DNA from: Methanothrix sp.
Lineage (GTDB): Archaea; Halobacteriota; Methanosarcinia; Methanotrichales; Methanotrichaceae
Reading direction: 5' to 3'
Length of the DNA: 35,456 nucleotides
NCBI RefSeq assembly: GCF_026419855.1
Contig: NZ_JAOAKP010000016.1
Span: 1-35,456, forward strand
The position numbers and the translations under genes are program-made. The notes beneath the pieces were generated by a model that was given only the letters and a program-made list of their open reading frames with translations, was not told the origin of the DNA and did not search any database. This document shows, piece after piece, positions 1 through 8,266 of the stretch. Numbering within the stretch: the stretch's first letter is position 1; every line of letters begins with the position of its first letter.

Positions 1-209
1 CGTCACTTCATATAAGCTAATTTAAAATTTGCTGGACATATCGCACTTCATACATGATTTTATGTAATATGCAATATTATATCAACTTATGCGGAATACT
101 ATAATTTGTAGTATCCTGCATAAGTTCATATTAATATTGTGTGTTACATAAAACCATCTACGAAGTGCGATTATCCGGTAGCTTTTAAATAGATTTATAT
201 GAAGTGACG
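1..209. repeat. 209-bp nested imperfect palindrome (MITE-like or hairpin element)
   Basis: Bases 1-15 are the exact reverse complement of 195-209 (outer arms cgtcacttcatataa / ttatatgaagtgacg). Inside them, 42-104 and 106-169 form a second inverted pair of about 63 bp with several substitutions and one indel, separated by a single base. The whole block can fold into one long AT-rich hairpin. It holds no plausible ORF. The left boundary coincides with the window edge, so flanking duplications cannot be checked. The architecture resembles a non-autonomous inverted-repeat element; an origin-like or regulatory role is not excluded. A further arm copy lies at the right edge of the window. Confidence 0.8.
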
Positions 210-857
210 CGAAGGACTATAAATAGTGGGCTGGTTTTGTGGGCGGCCATGTGATATGGTTATGTTTGGATGGCAGCAATAACTGCCACGTCCTGCAGGA
301 TCAACGGATGTGTTCTATGAGAAGATCGCAGTCGAATCGCATCCTCTTGCGTTTGCCTGACCGGATGCGCAAAAAGAATGGTGGCATCAGGAAGCATTCG
401 AAGGTTATAGCATCTCCCGGCATGGCTCATCCCGGGGATTAGGCAGATCGGTAATCTCCCAGAAAGGGACAGAATACATGATGATTCCTATTTACCTCCT
501 GCTCAACAATCTATGCATGTCGTTGCATACTTTTATTAAAGTAGCTTTATATCAAAAAGCTTGGTTTTTAGGAGTCCCCCATTGCTGCTAATCGGAGCTA
601 CCGCGTTCGCCTCTCCGACGATGCGACCACATGAGCCCCAGACATAACAGAACGCTCCACAGATATGCTGAGATTTGCTCGTATGGTGTGTTCATGAAAC
701 ATCTCAAATTCATTCTCGAGTGGCTGCGCATATGCTGTTTACTATTAATATCATGTACCAAAGTAAAAAGATTGATTAGAATTATTTAACAGAAATAAAC
801 TATTTATAGTATAAACTCCACCTTACATCCTGAAGGGTACAATCTTGAGGGAGTAGC
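210..857. other. AT-rich intergenic region with no convincing gene
   Basis: No supported gene is seen between the palindrome and the regulator at 858. A good TATA-like box (actataaata, 215-224) would start a transcript near 245. A somewhat more GC-rich patch lies at about 245-470. The frame read from 301 carries a protein-like stretch interrupted by a stop at 358-360 and open again to about 591, which could be a decayed gene. The rest is AT-rich and featureless apart from tattaatatca at 743-753, which recurs in two other intergenic regions. Confidence 0.5.
803..813 (+). promoter_or_regulatory. TATA box upstream of the regulator gene
   Basis: The run tttatagtata lies about 50 bases before the ATG at 858. 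Archaeal initiation about 25-27 bases downstream would give a leader of roughly 20-25 nt that contains the purine-rich gagggag before the start. Confidence 0.5.
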
Positions 858-1247
858 ATGAAGGAGTCCTATGTAATGAAGTTCGACTCTAGGGATATGC
901 AGGTTGTCGAGATCCTTCGGAGCTTGGGGGTTCCCAGAAAGGTCTCGAACATGCTTGCTTACCTGGCAAACGTGGAGGAGGCCACGTCTCGAGACATCGA
1001 GAGGGGATCTGATCTTAGGCAGCCAGAGGTGAGCATAGCCCTGCGAACCCTGAGGAAGCACAACTGGATCGAGGAGAGCGTGCGCAGAAACGATGGCACT
1101 GGCAGGCCAGTGAAGGTTTACAGGCTCAGAGCATCGATAGACGAGATACTGAAGTACTACGAGGAGGAGAAGCTCAAGGAGGCGAACAGAGCCATGGAGC
1201 GGATACAGAAGCTCAGAGCTCTGCTCAGCCAGAGTGGCTCCTCATAA
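858..1247 (+). CDS. Small winged-helix transcriptional regulator (TrmB/ArsR-like)
   Basis: This 129-residue protein has a winged-helix fold signature. A helix-turn-helix region around residues 20-65 includes NVEEATSRDIE and LRQPEVSIALRTL. It is followed by a basic wing (GTGRPVKVYRL) and a C-terminal charged helix (about 95-125) suited to dimerisation. No ligand or metal motif is visible, so the signal it senses is unknown. It is clearly paralogous to the protein encoded on the minus strand at 27765-28190, sharing LRQPEVS, VEEATSR and KVYRL at the same spacing. ATG 858 is preceded by gaggga; an in-frame ATG at 876 is preceded by aaggag at 9-base spacing and is an equally reasonable start. It stands alone, followed by a 378-bp gap. 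Confidence 0.8.
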   Translation: MKESYVMKFDSRDMQVVEILRSLGVPRKVSNMLAYLANVEEATSRDIERGSDLRQPEVSIALRTLRKHNWIEESVRRNDGTGRPVKVYRLRASIDEILKYYEEEKLKEANRAMERIQKLRALLSQSGSS

Positions 1248-1625
1248 ATGACCGATCCTGGTGCCCCGTGGAGATTCACGCTGCGGGAAATGGAGTTTTC
1301 TGATCTGCGCCGGCGGTTCCATGCTGCCGGAAATGCTCTCATCCAGCGGAGCTTTTTTATGGGGGTGAGCCATCACTCCCCTTGATGTATTTGGTCTCTG
1401 CGGTGATTCGCTGAATCTTTTACAGGAATCGCCATCCAGGGGCGTGACACATCATGAATCTGGGGCTATCTTCTGGTCTCAGTGATAGAGAGCAGCAGGT
1501 GCATGAGACCTCGCCACCATGGATCAGCACGAATATCACGTGTGACGGGAGAGGCGTAACAGAAAGATGAAGGCTTACAACTTGTGTGGATTCAAGGTAA
1601 AACATGATGGCAGCTGAGCTCTTTC
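1248..1625. other. Intergenic region between the regulator and mmp11
   Basis: No gene is supported. A weak GCTC/GAGC hairpin followed by six T (1335-1358) may terminate the regulator transcript. No strong TATA box is obvious close to the GTG at 1626. The remainder shows nothing recognisable. Confidence 0.4.
1335..1358 (+). terminator. Possible T-run terminator after the regulator
   Basis: A short 4-bp stem (gctc at 1335-1338, gagc at 1349-1352) is followed directly by tttttt (1353-1358). The T-run itself is the stronger element, since archaeal RNA polymerase can terminate on T-runs alone. Confidence 0.35.
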
Positions 1626-2567
1626 GTGGTTACACTATTTGGAGAGGTGCTTCGGGTGGTCCTCGATCTGGATGATCCATACGTTGTGGTGTACAGGCAG
1701 ATCCATGCCATATCCAGCCCGTCGGGGGATGTGGTGGAGATCCTTGAGAGGTCCAGCTGCTACGGCGGCTCTGCATGGGCCAGGTATCACTACAGCAAGA
1801 GCCCGCTGGTTCTCTCCTCAAGAAACCTCGGCGAGTGGTTCAGGTACCTCGTCAGAACGGGAGAGGTGGATCTTGATCTCATATCCTCAAAAAGGTCTGC
1901 GGGCATCTCGTCGGTATTCGTGAATGGCGATGAGGTCGAGATAACCTACACGGGCCTCGGCGGAGGCGGTGTCGGTGCGACATTCACCAGGGCGAGGGCT
2001 GGGGATGTGATAAGGTCGAGAACCACAGAGGCCGGTGGGGGAAGGGTGGCGACGGGAACAATTGTTGTTCCAAGAAGGGAGCGCCTGGTGATCGGGGTTG
2101 ACAACACAGACTCGAAGACCACAGGTGCAACATGGTCGCTCGTGCACAACATCTCGGAGAAGATCGACAGATACGAGGCCAGGTACATCTCTCACTCGCT
2201 GGTCCAGCTCTTTCCTGTGCCCACGAAAACGCAGAACTGCGTCTCTACCGCTGTGGAGTTCGCCTGCATCCCTGGAAGAGAGAGGGAGATGGTGGAGGAT
2301 TTCAGGAGGCTTCTTGAGAGATACACGGTCTCAGATGAGACGGGAATGGTGGTGTGCAGGAGCTTCGACCCATCCATACTCCTCGGATACGCGAAAAGGT
2401 GCAGGCTGGAAAGGGTAAGCTATGAGGATGCTCTGAACGCTGCGAGGAGCGCGGGGCTGGAGATCGTGATGGACGGGCAGGGCCTCATAGGAGCGGTCGC
2501 TGCGGTGCCGTACTTTGCGAATTCCGATAGGTCTGTTGTGCCGGAGTGGCTATGCGAGGAGCATTGA
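1626..2567 (+). CDS. mmp11: Methanogenesis marker protein 11
   Basis: This 313-residue protein matches the methanogen-restricted marker 11 family as I remember it: an N-terminal VVYRQIHAISS segment, ERSSCYGGSAWARYHY (about residues 40-55), and a C-terminal half beginning RLVIGVDNTDSKTTGATWSL. The VDNTDS segment resembles the nucleotide-binding part of the archaeal tRNA-Ile2 agmatidine synthetase TiaS. The biochemical role is not known to me; the family tracks with methanogenesis. The start is GTG 1626, with no strong ribosome-binding site, and a later GTG is possible. The 3' end overlaps the next gene, so the two are probably co-transcribed and translationally coupled. Confidence 0.8.
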   Translation: MVTLFGEVLRVVLDLDDPYVVVYRQIHAISSPSGDVVEILERSSCYGGSAWARYHYSKSPLVLSSRNLGEWFRYLVRTGEVDLDLISSKRSAGISSVFVNGDEVEITYTGLGGGGVGATFTRARAGDVIRSRTTEAGGGRVATGTIVVPRRERLVIGVDNTDSKTTGATWSLVHNISEKIDRYEARYISHSLVQLFPVPTKTQNCVSTAVEFACIPGREREMVEDFRRLLERYTVSDETGMVVCRSFDPSILLGYAKRCRLERVSYEDALNAARSAGLEIVMDGQGLIGAVAAVPYFANSDRSVVPEWLCEEH

Positions 2568-4057
2568 AGCAGATACATCAGGCCCTGAGGGATGTGGGAG
2601 TTGGCTGCATCACGTATGTGCCAGGCTATCCGATAACAGATCTCGCTCAGTCTCTCGGGGCTGAGATCGCCGTAAACGAGAAGGTCGCGTTCGAGTGCGC
2701 ACTGGGGGCTTCGGCCACCGGCGTCAGATCCATGGTCGTTGTGAAGCAGCTGGGCATGAACGTACTCGCGGATCCGCTCGTCATCTCTGCGACTCACACC
2801 ACCGGCGCTGGTATCGTGGTCCTGGCGGGCGACGACCTCGGCCCGAGGGGCTCGCAGGTCGAGATGGACAGCAGATATTACGGCCCGCTGACAGAGCTGC
2901 CGGTTCTCGATCCATCAGCTCAAGATCTCTACAAAGCTGTTACCGAGGCATTCCGGGTATCAGAGGAGCTATCCATACCTGCAATATTAAGAATCACATC
3001 AGATGTACTGGAGGACTCGAGCACAGAGCCAGCAGCCGGACAGAATATACCACCATCTCTCCAGCAGCCGCCCAGACGCTTCGACCGATCCATCTGGGAT
3101 CTGACAGCGAGGGGGCGCCACCAGAGGTACTTTGCGAGGACTCTACCGGCTCTGAGCGAAGCTGCTGAGTCATCAGCCCGTATGGAGCTCCGCGGGGATA
3201 CAGGCGTTATAGCCTCCGGCTCTGTGGTTCCGCTGGCTGAGGCGGTGTGCAAGGAGACCGGATCGTCACTGCTCGTCACACTATACTCCTATCCGCTTCC
3301 CATGAGAGCGATCGAGCGATTCCTGCGCATGCACAGGCACGTCCTTGTGGCAGAGGGGCCGGCGCCGTTCATTGAGTCTCATCTGAAAGATGTGTGCGGC
3401 CGGCTGACAGGCCATATCTCCTATGGATCCATCAGAGAAAACGATCTCAAAGCCGCGCTCAGCCTCATACATATCTCGGATCTGAGAGGAAGCATTGAGA
3501 TGGAGACTGCTACTGGCCGTCCTCCAAGGAGATCGATATGCCAGGGGTGTCCGTTTATGCCTCTTTACGGCGTCCTCTCCAGAATAGATGTCCCGATCGC
3601 GGGTGACGCGGGATGCACGATACTCTCCCTCAGGATGGGGGCGGTGGACATGGTCTACGGCCTCGGCTCAGCGATTGGGGTCGCATCTGGTTTCAGGGAT
3701 AAGGGGGTCGCGATCATTGGGGACTACGCGCTCGCTCACACCGGCATACAGGGATTGATCAATGCGATCTGGCACAGGAAAAACGTGCTTGTGGGCGTGA
3801 TCTGGAACCGCGTCGCTGCAATGACCGGCTTCCAGGAGGTCTTCGATCTCGAGCCTCTCCTCAAAGCTCTTGTGCCTGGGATGAGGATTGTGGAGATGCC
3901 AGCACCGGAGCACGAGATCGAGCGGATTCTCGGAGAAGAGCTCAGCTCTCCGGGAGTTTCACTTGTGATATTCAAGGGCACATGCACAACATCGATCAGA
4001 GCGCCTGATTCTCAGGGTTCGACAGGCGAGCACGATATCTCTGGTGTGAACTCCTGA
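2552..4057 (+). CDS. IorA-like thiamine-diphosphate-dependent 2-oxoacid oxidoreductase subunit
   Basis: This protein of about 501 residues has the order of an indolepyruvate:ferredoxin oxidoreductase alpha subunit. The N-terminal pyrimidine-binding half contains TYVPGYPITDL, FECALGASATG and KQLGMNVLADPL. The C-terminal pyrophosphate-binding half contains ICQGCPFMPLYGVL, GDAGCTILSL, GLGSAIGVASGF, a GDYALAHTGIQGLINAIW metal/TPP segment and WNRVAAMTGFQ. Unlike typical IorA (over 600 residues) it ends without the two C-terminal [4Fe-4S] motifs, and no beta subunit is adjacent. ATG 2552 is chosen over GTG 2546 because ggag at 2543-2546 is better spaced. It overlaps the end of mmp11. The substrate is unknown; a phosphonopyruvate- or sulfopyruvate-decarboxylase-type reaction is an alternative. 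Confidence 0.75.
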   Translation: MRGALKQIHQALRDVGVGCITYVPGYPITDLAQSLGAEIAVNEKVAFECALGASATGVRSMVVVKQLGMNVLADPLVISATHTTGAGIVVLAGDDLGPRGSQVEMDSRYYGPLTELPVLDPSAQDLYKAVTEAFRVSEELSIPAILRITSDVLEDSSTEPAAGQNIPPSLQQPPRRFDRSIWDLTARGRHQRYFARTLPALSEAAESSARMELRGDTGVIASGSVVPLAEAVCKETGSSLLVTLYSYPLPMRAIERFLRMHRHVLVAEGPAPFIESHLKDVCGRLTGHISYGSIRENDLKAALSLIHISDLRGSIEMETATGRPPRRSICQGCPFMPLYGVLSRIDVPIAGDAGCTILSLRMGAVDMVYGLGSAIGVASGFRDKGVAIIGDYALAHTGIQGLINAIWHRKNVLVGVIWNRVAAMTGFQEVFDLEPLLKALVPGMRIVEMPAPEHEIERILGEELSSPGVSLVIFKGTCTTSIRAPDSQGSTGEHDISGVNS

Positions 4058-4142
4058 TCGGCTGTCCTCAAAACAATAAAGAGGCGACGAATGATTCAGG
4101 TTTTCTGGAGGATGGTTTACTTACTGGCAAATAGCAGTGCTG

Positions 4143-4182
4143 CAGCTCGATATGCCTGAAACAGAAAAGCACTTCATATCGA
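4143..4182. repeat. 10-bp perfect inverted repeat between convergent genes
   Basis: The arm gctcgatatg (4143-4152) is exactly repeated in inverse orientation as catatcgagc (4173-4182) around a 20-base spacer. It lies in the 248-bp gap between the convergent TPP-enzyme and surface-protein genes, so a bidirectional terminator or RNA-processing hairpin is plausible. No T-run follows it. Confidence 0.5.
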
Positions 4183-4270
4183 GCAGTATCATCCGCCAAA
4201 TGCTCATGTGCTCGGATCTGTGGAGATTCGCCCACCATTGGGCCTCCGGTGAGAGAGCTGCAGGGCTCAA

Positions 4271-4300
4271 GCTCAGTCTTCAGGCCGGAGAGGAAGTTAC
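4271..4300 (+). mobile_element. Possible IS200/IS605 right-end remnant (solo scar)
   Basis: The 17-mer cttcaggccggagagga (4278-4294) is identical to 24852-24868 and is followed by agtta. From memory, the form (imperfect stem, ttca loop, then gaggaagtt) resembles the hairpin region at the 3' end of TnpB-bearing IS200/IS605 elements. No tnpB coding sequence remains here. This is inference from a short match. Confidence 0.4.
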
Positions 4301-4305
4301 TGTGC

Positions 4306-7300
4306 TCAGTCCTGGAACTTTATGTTCTTCTGTATCTGGAAGCTTCCGGTGAGCTTCTGATCCGCCTTCATCTTCTTGCTGAACTTGGAGTACTCGGTTC
4401 TGGTGTTCCACATGCCCTCAAATGCCTGCTCCGTGGAGAACGCAACAGTATTGTTTTTATAATTTATAGATCTTATCATCCCGCGCTCACTCTTGTCGAG
4501 CTGGCTCATGTTGAAGCGCTCTGTGATGCTCGCGCCCATTCCTCCGTGGAAGACAGGCGAGTCGAACCGTTTGAAGCCCTTCAGAACGCCACCATCAAAG
4601 GATATATCCTTGACCTCGCTGAAGTTGACCGTCGGGTTTGACTTCTCCATGCACCTGACAGACTCCATGTTCAGATTCCCGCTTCCCTTCAGATCCTCCT
4701 CATAGGTCAGGGCGTTCTCCGTAAACGTATCCCTTATCGAGACCTCTCCCCTTCCGCTCACGGTCGTGGACTCGATGTATAGCATTCCATCTCCTTTTGC
4801 TTTCGTCTCAGGTAGCGGGCTCGGTCTTCTTGAAGGAGCATGGGAGACCCACTGGAGCATGTACGGCCCGTCCTCTGCGCTGCTCTGGCCGCCTGCGGCC
4901 CTGACCGATATCCCCAGGATGGTTCCCGCGCTCTGTCCGGGGATCAAGCAGCTCCAGTAGCCGTCCCTCCTGTTTCCGCTCTCCAGCAGCATCTTGATCT
5001 GTGCGGTTCTCTTCATGCTGACCATATCTGCCCTGGCTATGCTCTGGTCCGCCACCCCGTACTCAAGGATGACAGAATCCACATCGGAGTCCCCTCTTAT
5101 GTGGGCGACGACCCTGACAGGAGCACCTGCAACCGGCTCAGGAGGTATCGCAGTGACATCCAGAATGCGGACCGGTGCTCGCCTCTCCCTCACGCTCTCT
5201 ATCCCCAGCGTGGTATTCAGGGATGGGTCCTGAACGTTTATGGAGATGCCGGATTCAGATGGTATATCCTCTCCAGTGACATTCTGGCCCGGCACATCGA
5301 TCTGCTTTCTCATGATCAGATCCTGGATATATCTGATCACCTCCCTCAGGATGGAGAGAGCGGACTGATCGCTGGAGGCAGATATGCTTTCACGGTACCC
5401 ATCAGAGCTCAGCATACCAGATGTTCTGTCCTTCACGGCTCTGCTCACGTTCTCAGATGCGGCCGCGTTTTCGGATGAGTATGCCCCAGCATCATTGGTT
5501 GTGCTGGAGCCAGTGATGTTTGCTGTGCCTGTACTGGCGAGCGATGCGATAGATTCGCTTTTGTTCAGAGCACTCTCATTCTCACCGATCTCTTTTACTG
5601 CAGATTCGTTAGCAGACACGCCTGCGCTTGATGCAGCCGGAGCGGTGCTCTGTGGTCTCCCAGATGGTCTCGGCTCGAGCCCCTTGAGAAGTCTTATGCT
5701 CAGCGGCTCTCTCTCCAGAATATGCGTTCTCGATGGGGTCAGCCCCTCCGCGGTAACAGTATCTGAGATGTCCATTGTTAGCGGGATCGTCATTGTCACC
5801 GTTTTTCTCTCCTTCGGGGCCAGAAAGTCGATGCCTCCCAACGGTCCTATGACCCTGCTCGTCACGAATATCTCATGCAGCGGCACGCCACCAACGTTCT
5901 CCACGGTGCAGGAGATTGTCACCTTCTCCCCGAAGCGCGCCGCCTCTGGCGAGACGCTGATCTTGAGGTCGAGAGCGGCCTCTACCACAACCGCCTCGGA
6001 TCTCGCATCCGCGCTCCAGATCCTGCCGCGGGCATCTCTGCCGGCAGCTGTGAAGACCAGCGTGCGGTTCTCGCTGACAGATATGCAGGGACTGATTGTC
6101 CGGAACTCGCCAGGCGCCAGGTCTCCGAGAGTGGCAAGGGTGCCGATCTCCGACTCCGAGATCCGCACATCGTACAGGGGATCGGTGCCCGAGTTGGAGA
6201 CGAGACAGCTCACGTTGAATTCATCTCCGGCAGGAGCCATAACGCGAGCCGGCATCACAGATAGCGTTATGTTCGGCCTGATGACCTTCAAGGACAGAAC
6301 TGCTGTGTCGGTGACCACCTGATCGCCAGCTCCGTAGCCGGTTGCTGTGATCCTCACATCTTTAGATGCATCTGATGAGATGGATGCAGCTATCCTTGTC
6401 TCGGTTCCCGGTGGGATCTCTCCGATCCTGCCGCTCCTGATTCCAGAAAGCGTCACGTTTCTGAGCGATACCTCTCCGGTGTTCTCTACTGTGCACAGGA
6501 TCTCAGACTCCTCTCCAGGATAGAGAACAAGCTCTGATGGCTCCAGCGAGAGGTTCATACCGGCTCTGTAGACATGCACATCAGCCTGAGCGAATGCGTA
6601 AATCTCCTTGCCTGTCGAGTCCCTTGCAGATGCCATTACAATGTCATCTATCGGTGACGAGATCTGCCTCTTCCTGCTGACATGGATGACATCTCCAGGC
6701 TTCAGCTCCTTAATCTCCCCGATATGGCCGAAGCTGTCCTCCACAGAGACATCTCTGAGCATATCCGAGCCGGAGTTCTCAATCCTGACTGTGATGTTCG
6801 TCACCCCGCCCGATACTATCTCCGCCGGGTCGGCACTTGCACGTATCTCAAGCTCAGGTGAGACGACCCATATTGTCCTAGAGGTTTCATTCGCGACTGG
6901 GACACCATTCCTGTCGGTTCCGGACACATTCGCCCTGATGTCTGTAGTGGAGTTGATTGTGAAGTTGCCCTCCAGGCTCATGGATCTTCCGGGCAGGATG
7001 AACTGGGTTGTCATCCTCTTTTCGTGGCATAGCAGGTCCACATTGTAGATGACATCACTGCATGAGTTCCTGACCGTGCACCGATAGCTTATTTTCTCCC
7101 CTGATCTCGCCCTGGTAGTGCTCGTCTCGAGGATCAGATCCAGATCGCCGGATGGTCTGTACTCCATGGTCCTTAGGGTGGTCTCTGATGGGGCTGCAGT
7201 CATGAGTGATGATCGTGACCCGGAGCATCTGACCTCGCCGGCAAGTGGCATACCGGCATCGTTTACAGCCAGAACCCTGAGACCATTATCAGCCATTGAG

Positions 7301-7947
7301 CCTATCACAAGCGTGTGGCTCTCGCCCGGTTCGAGAACGGGTATTATGCCAAGGACGCTGTTTCTGCGGTCGACTATCTTAACTCGCCTCAGCTCCTTCT
7401 CTCCAAGATTCGCGATCCTGACCCTGTACTCTGCGCCACCGCCGATTCTGCTGGCCTCAACAGTCGCCCTTAGAGCTGGATATGGCGTTTGGCGGGCCTC
7501 TTTCTCCAGAACCCCGACGCTGATCTCCCGGGATGCGAGCTCTCTCCCATCTGAGCACGCCGTGATCCTGAACCGCGATGGCGATATTAAAGGCGGCGTC
7601 TTCGCCTTTATGATGAAGACGTCCCCAGGGGGCAGGGTGTCGCGAAACCCGATCTCTCTTGCACCATCTGTCACAGATATGTTTGCGAGAGCGCGATCTC
7701 CGGTGTTTCTGAGAACGCATGTGTAATCCAGTGCAGCTCCAGCAGCGACATCAGTACAATCAGCTCTAACTGTCATCTCCAGTTCAGGGCCGGAGGAGGT
7801 AGGGAGGGGCAGCCAGAAGGGCCAGGCGCATGCTGAGGGTATCGTACATGGCAGGAGGGATACGAAAAGGAGACCGAGGCTAAGCCAAGCTGAAAACCGG
7901 ATACAGCTTTGCATAGTCGGGCTACAAACAAGGCCCAGTCCCTTCAT
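4306..7947 (-). CDS. Large exported protein with seven Ig-like (CARDB/DUF11-type) repeats
   Basis: This 1213-residue protein has an N-terminal hydrophobic segment (about residues 17-42), consistent with a signal peptide. Seven tandem beta-sandwich repeats of about 90-100 residues follow (about 55-150, 158-240, 267-360, 365-458, 463-555, 558-655, 658-750). Each carries an N-(T/S/L/V)-G or N-S-C turn followed by a PGD/PGE/PGT-type loop. A Ser/Ala/Thr/Asn-rich linker follows (about 760-865), then another Ig-like domain (about 925-1035) and a polar beta-rich tail (about 1053-1213). Many N-x-S/T sites suggest surface glycosylation. No C-terminal membrane anchor or PGF-type sorting signal is seen. 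It is probably a cell-envelope or sheath-associated protein. The start is CAT 7945-7947; Met12 is an alternative. An A/T-rich TATA-like box (atttaaatattt) lies about 20 bases upstream. Confidence 0.8.
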   Translation of the reverse strand: MKGLGLVCSPTMQSCIRFSAWLSLGLLFVSLLPCTIPSACAWPFWLPLPTSSGPELEMTVRADCTDVAAGAALDYTCVLRNTGDRALANISVTDGAREIGFRDTLPPGDVFIIKAKTPPLISPSRFRITACSDGRELASREISVGVLEKEARQTPYPALRATVEASRIGGGAEYRVRIANLGEKELRRVKIVDRRNSVLGIIPVLEPGESHTLVIGSMADNGLRVLAVNDAGMPLAGEVRCSGSRSSLMTAAPSETTLRTMEYRPSGDLDLILETSTTRARSGEKISYRCTVRNSCSDVIYNVDLLCHEKRMTTQFILPGRSMSLEGNFTINSTTDIRANVSGTDRNGVPVANETSRTIWVVSPELEIRASADPAEIVSGGVTNITVRIENSGSDMLRDVSVEDSFGHIGEIKELKPGDVIHVSRKRQISSPIDDIVMASARDSTGKEIYAFAQADVHVYRAGMNLSLEPSELVLYPGEESEILCTVENTGEVSLRNVTLSGIRSGRIGEIPPGTETRIAASISSDASKDVRITATGYGAGDQVVTDTAVLSLKVIRPNITLSVMPARVMAPAGDEFNVSCLVSNSGTDPLYDVRISESEIGTLATLGDLAPGEFRTISPCISVSENRTLVFTAAGRDARGRIWSADARSEAVVVEAALDLKISVSPEAARFGEKVTISCTVENVGGVPLHEIFVTSRVIGPLGGIDFLAPKERKTVTMTIPLTMDISDTVTAEGLTPSRTHILEREPLSIRLLKGLEPRPSGRPQSTAPAASSAGVSANESAVKEIGENESALNKSESIASLASTGTANITGSSTTNDAGAYSSENAAASENVSRAVKDRTSGMLSSDGYRESISASSDQSALSILREVIRYIQDLIMRKQIDVPGQNVTGEDIPSESGISINVQDPSLNTTLGIESVRERRAPVRILDVTAIPPEPVAGAPVRVVAHIRGDSDVDSVILEYGVADQSIARADMVSMKRTAQIKMLLESGNRRDGYWSCLIPGQSAGTILGISVRAAGGQSSAEDGPYMLQWVSHAPSRRPSPLPETKAKGDGMLYIESTTVSGRGEVSIRDTFTENALTYEEDLKGSGNLNMESVRCMEKSNPTVNFSEVKDISFDGGVLKGFKRFDSPVFHGGMGASITERFNMSQLDKSERGMIRSINYKNNTVAFSTEQAFEGMWNTRTEYSKFSKKMKADQKLTGSFQIQKNIKFQD

Positions 7948-8266
7948 CTGCTACCCCACGAAATATTTAAATGGTTTCTATGTATAAACATTTCGGAGAT
8001 TGAAAGCATCCGACGCAATCGGTATATCTCCATTATTTTATGACGGTGGCCCTCCGAAAGCGTTTCTATGGTATATTTAAAAATTTTAAAATTTAAATTG
8101 TAATTAAAATACACTGTTTCGCGAAGCTTTTGGAGACGTCTTAATAAACAGGAATAATAATTAAAATATTTATTTTTAAATAAAATGTGGTTAGCATCTG
8201 ATTTCTATGCCCACACGGAGACACACAATTTTACCATCCTCCACGAGTATTTTCGGAATCTGATGC
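7948..8266. other. Very AT-rich intergenic region upstream of the surface protein
   Basis: This 319-bp gap lies between nadE and the surface-protein gene, both on the minus strand. The part from about 8075 to 8190 is almost entirely A/T. Read on the minus strand it supplies T-runs that could end the nadE transcript and TATA-like boxes for the downstream gene (near 7961-7974). No gene is seen. Confidence 0.5.

Noticed and set aside
1-209. Possible CRISPR array
   Set aside because: The repeats are inverted arms of one structure with a one-base spacer, not regularly spaced direct repeats.
239-442. 67-codon frame beginning GTG after the palindrome
   Set aside because: Irregular composition, no ribosome-binding site and no recognisable motif; a protein-like trace in a different frame overlaps it.
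4137-4641. Two plus-strand frames near the end of the surface protein
   Set aside because: They cross an intergenic inverted repeat and the antisense strand of the surface gene; no support.
5384-6322. 312-codon plus-strand open frame
   Set aside because: It lies antisense to the repeat region of the surface-protein gene; its composition mirrors that gene, with no motif or start context of its own.
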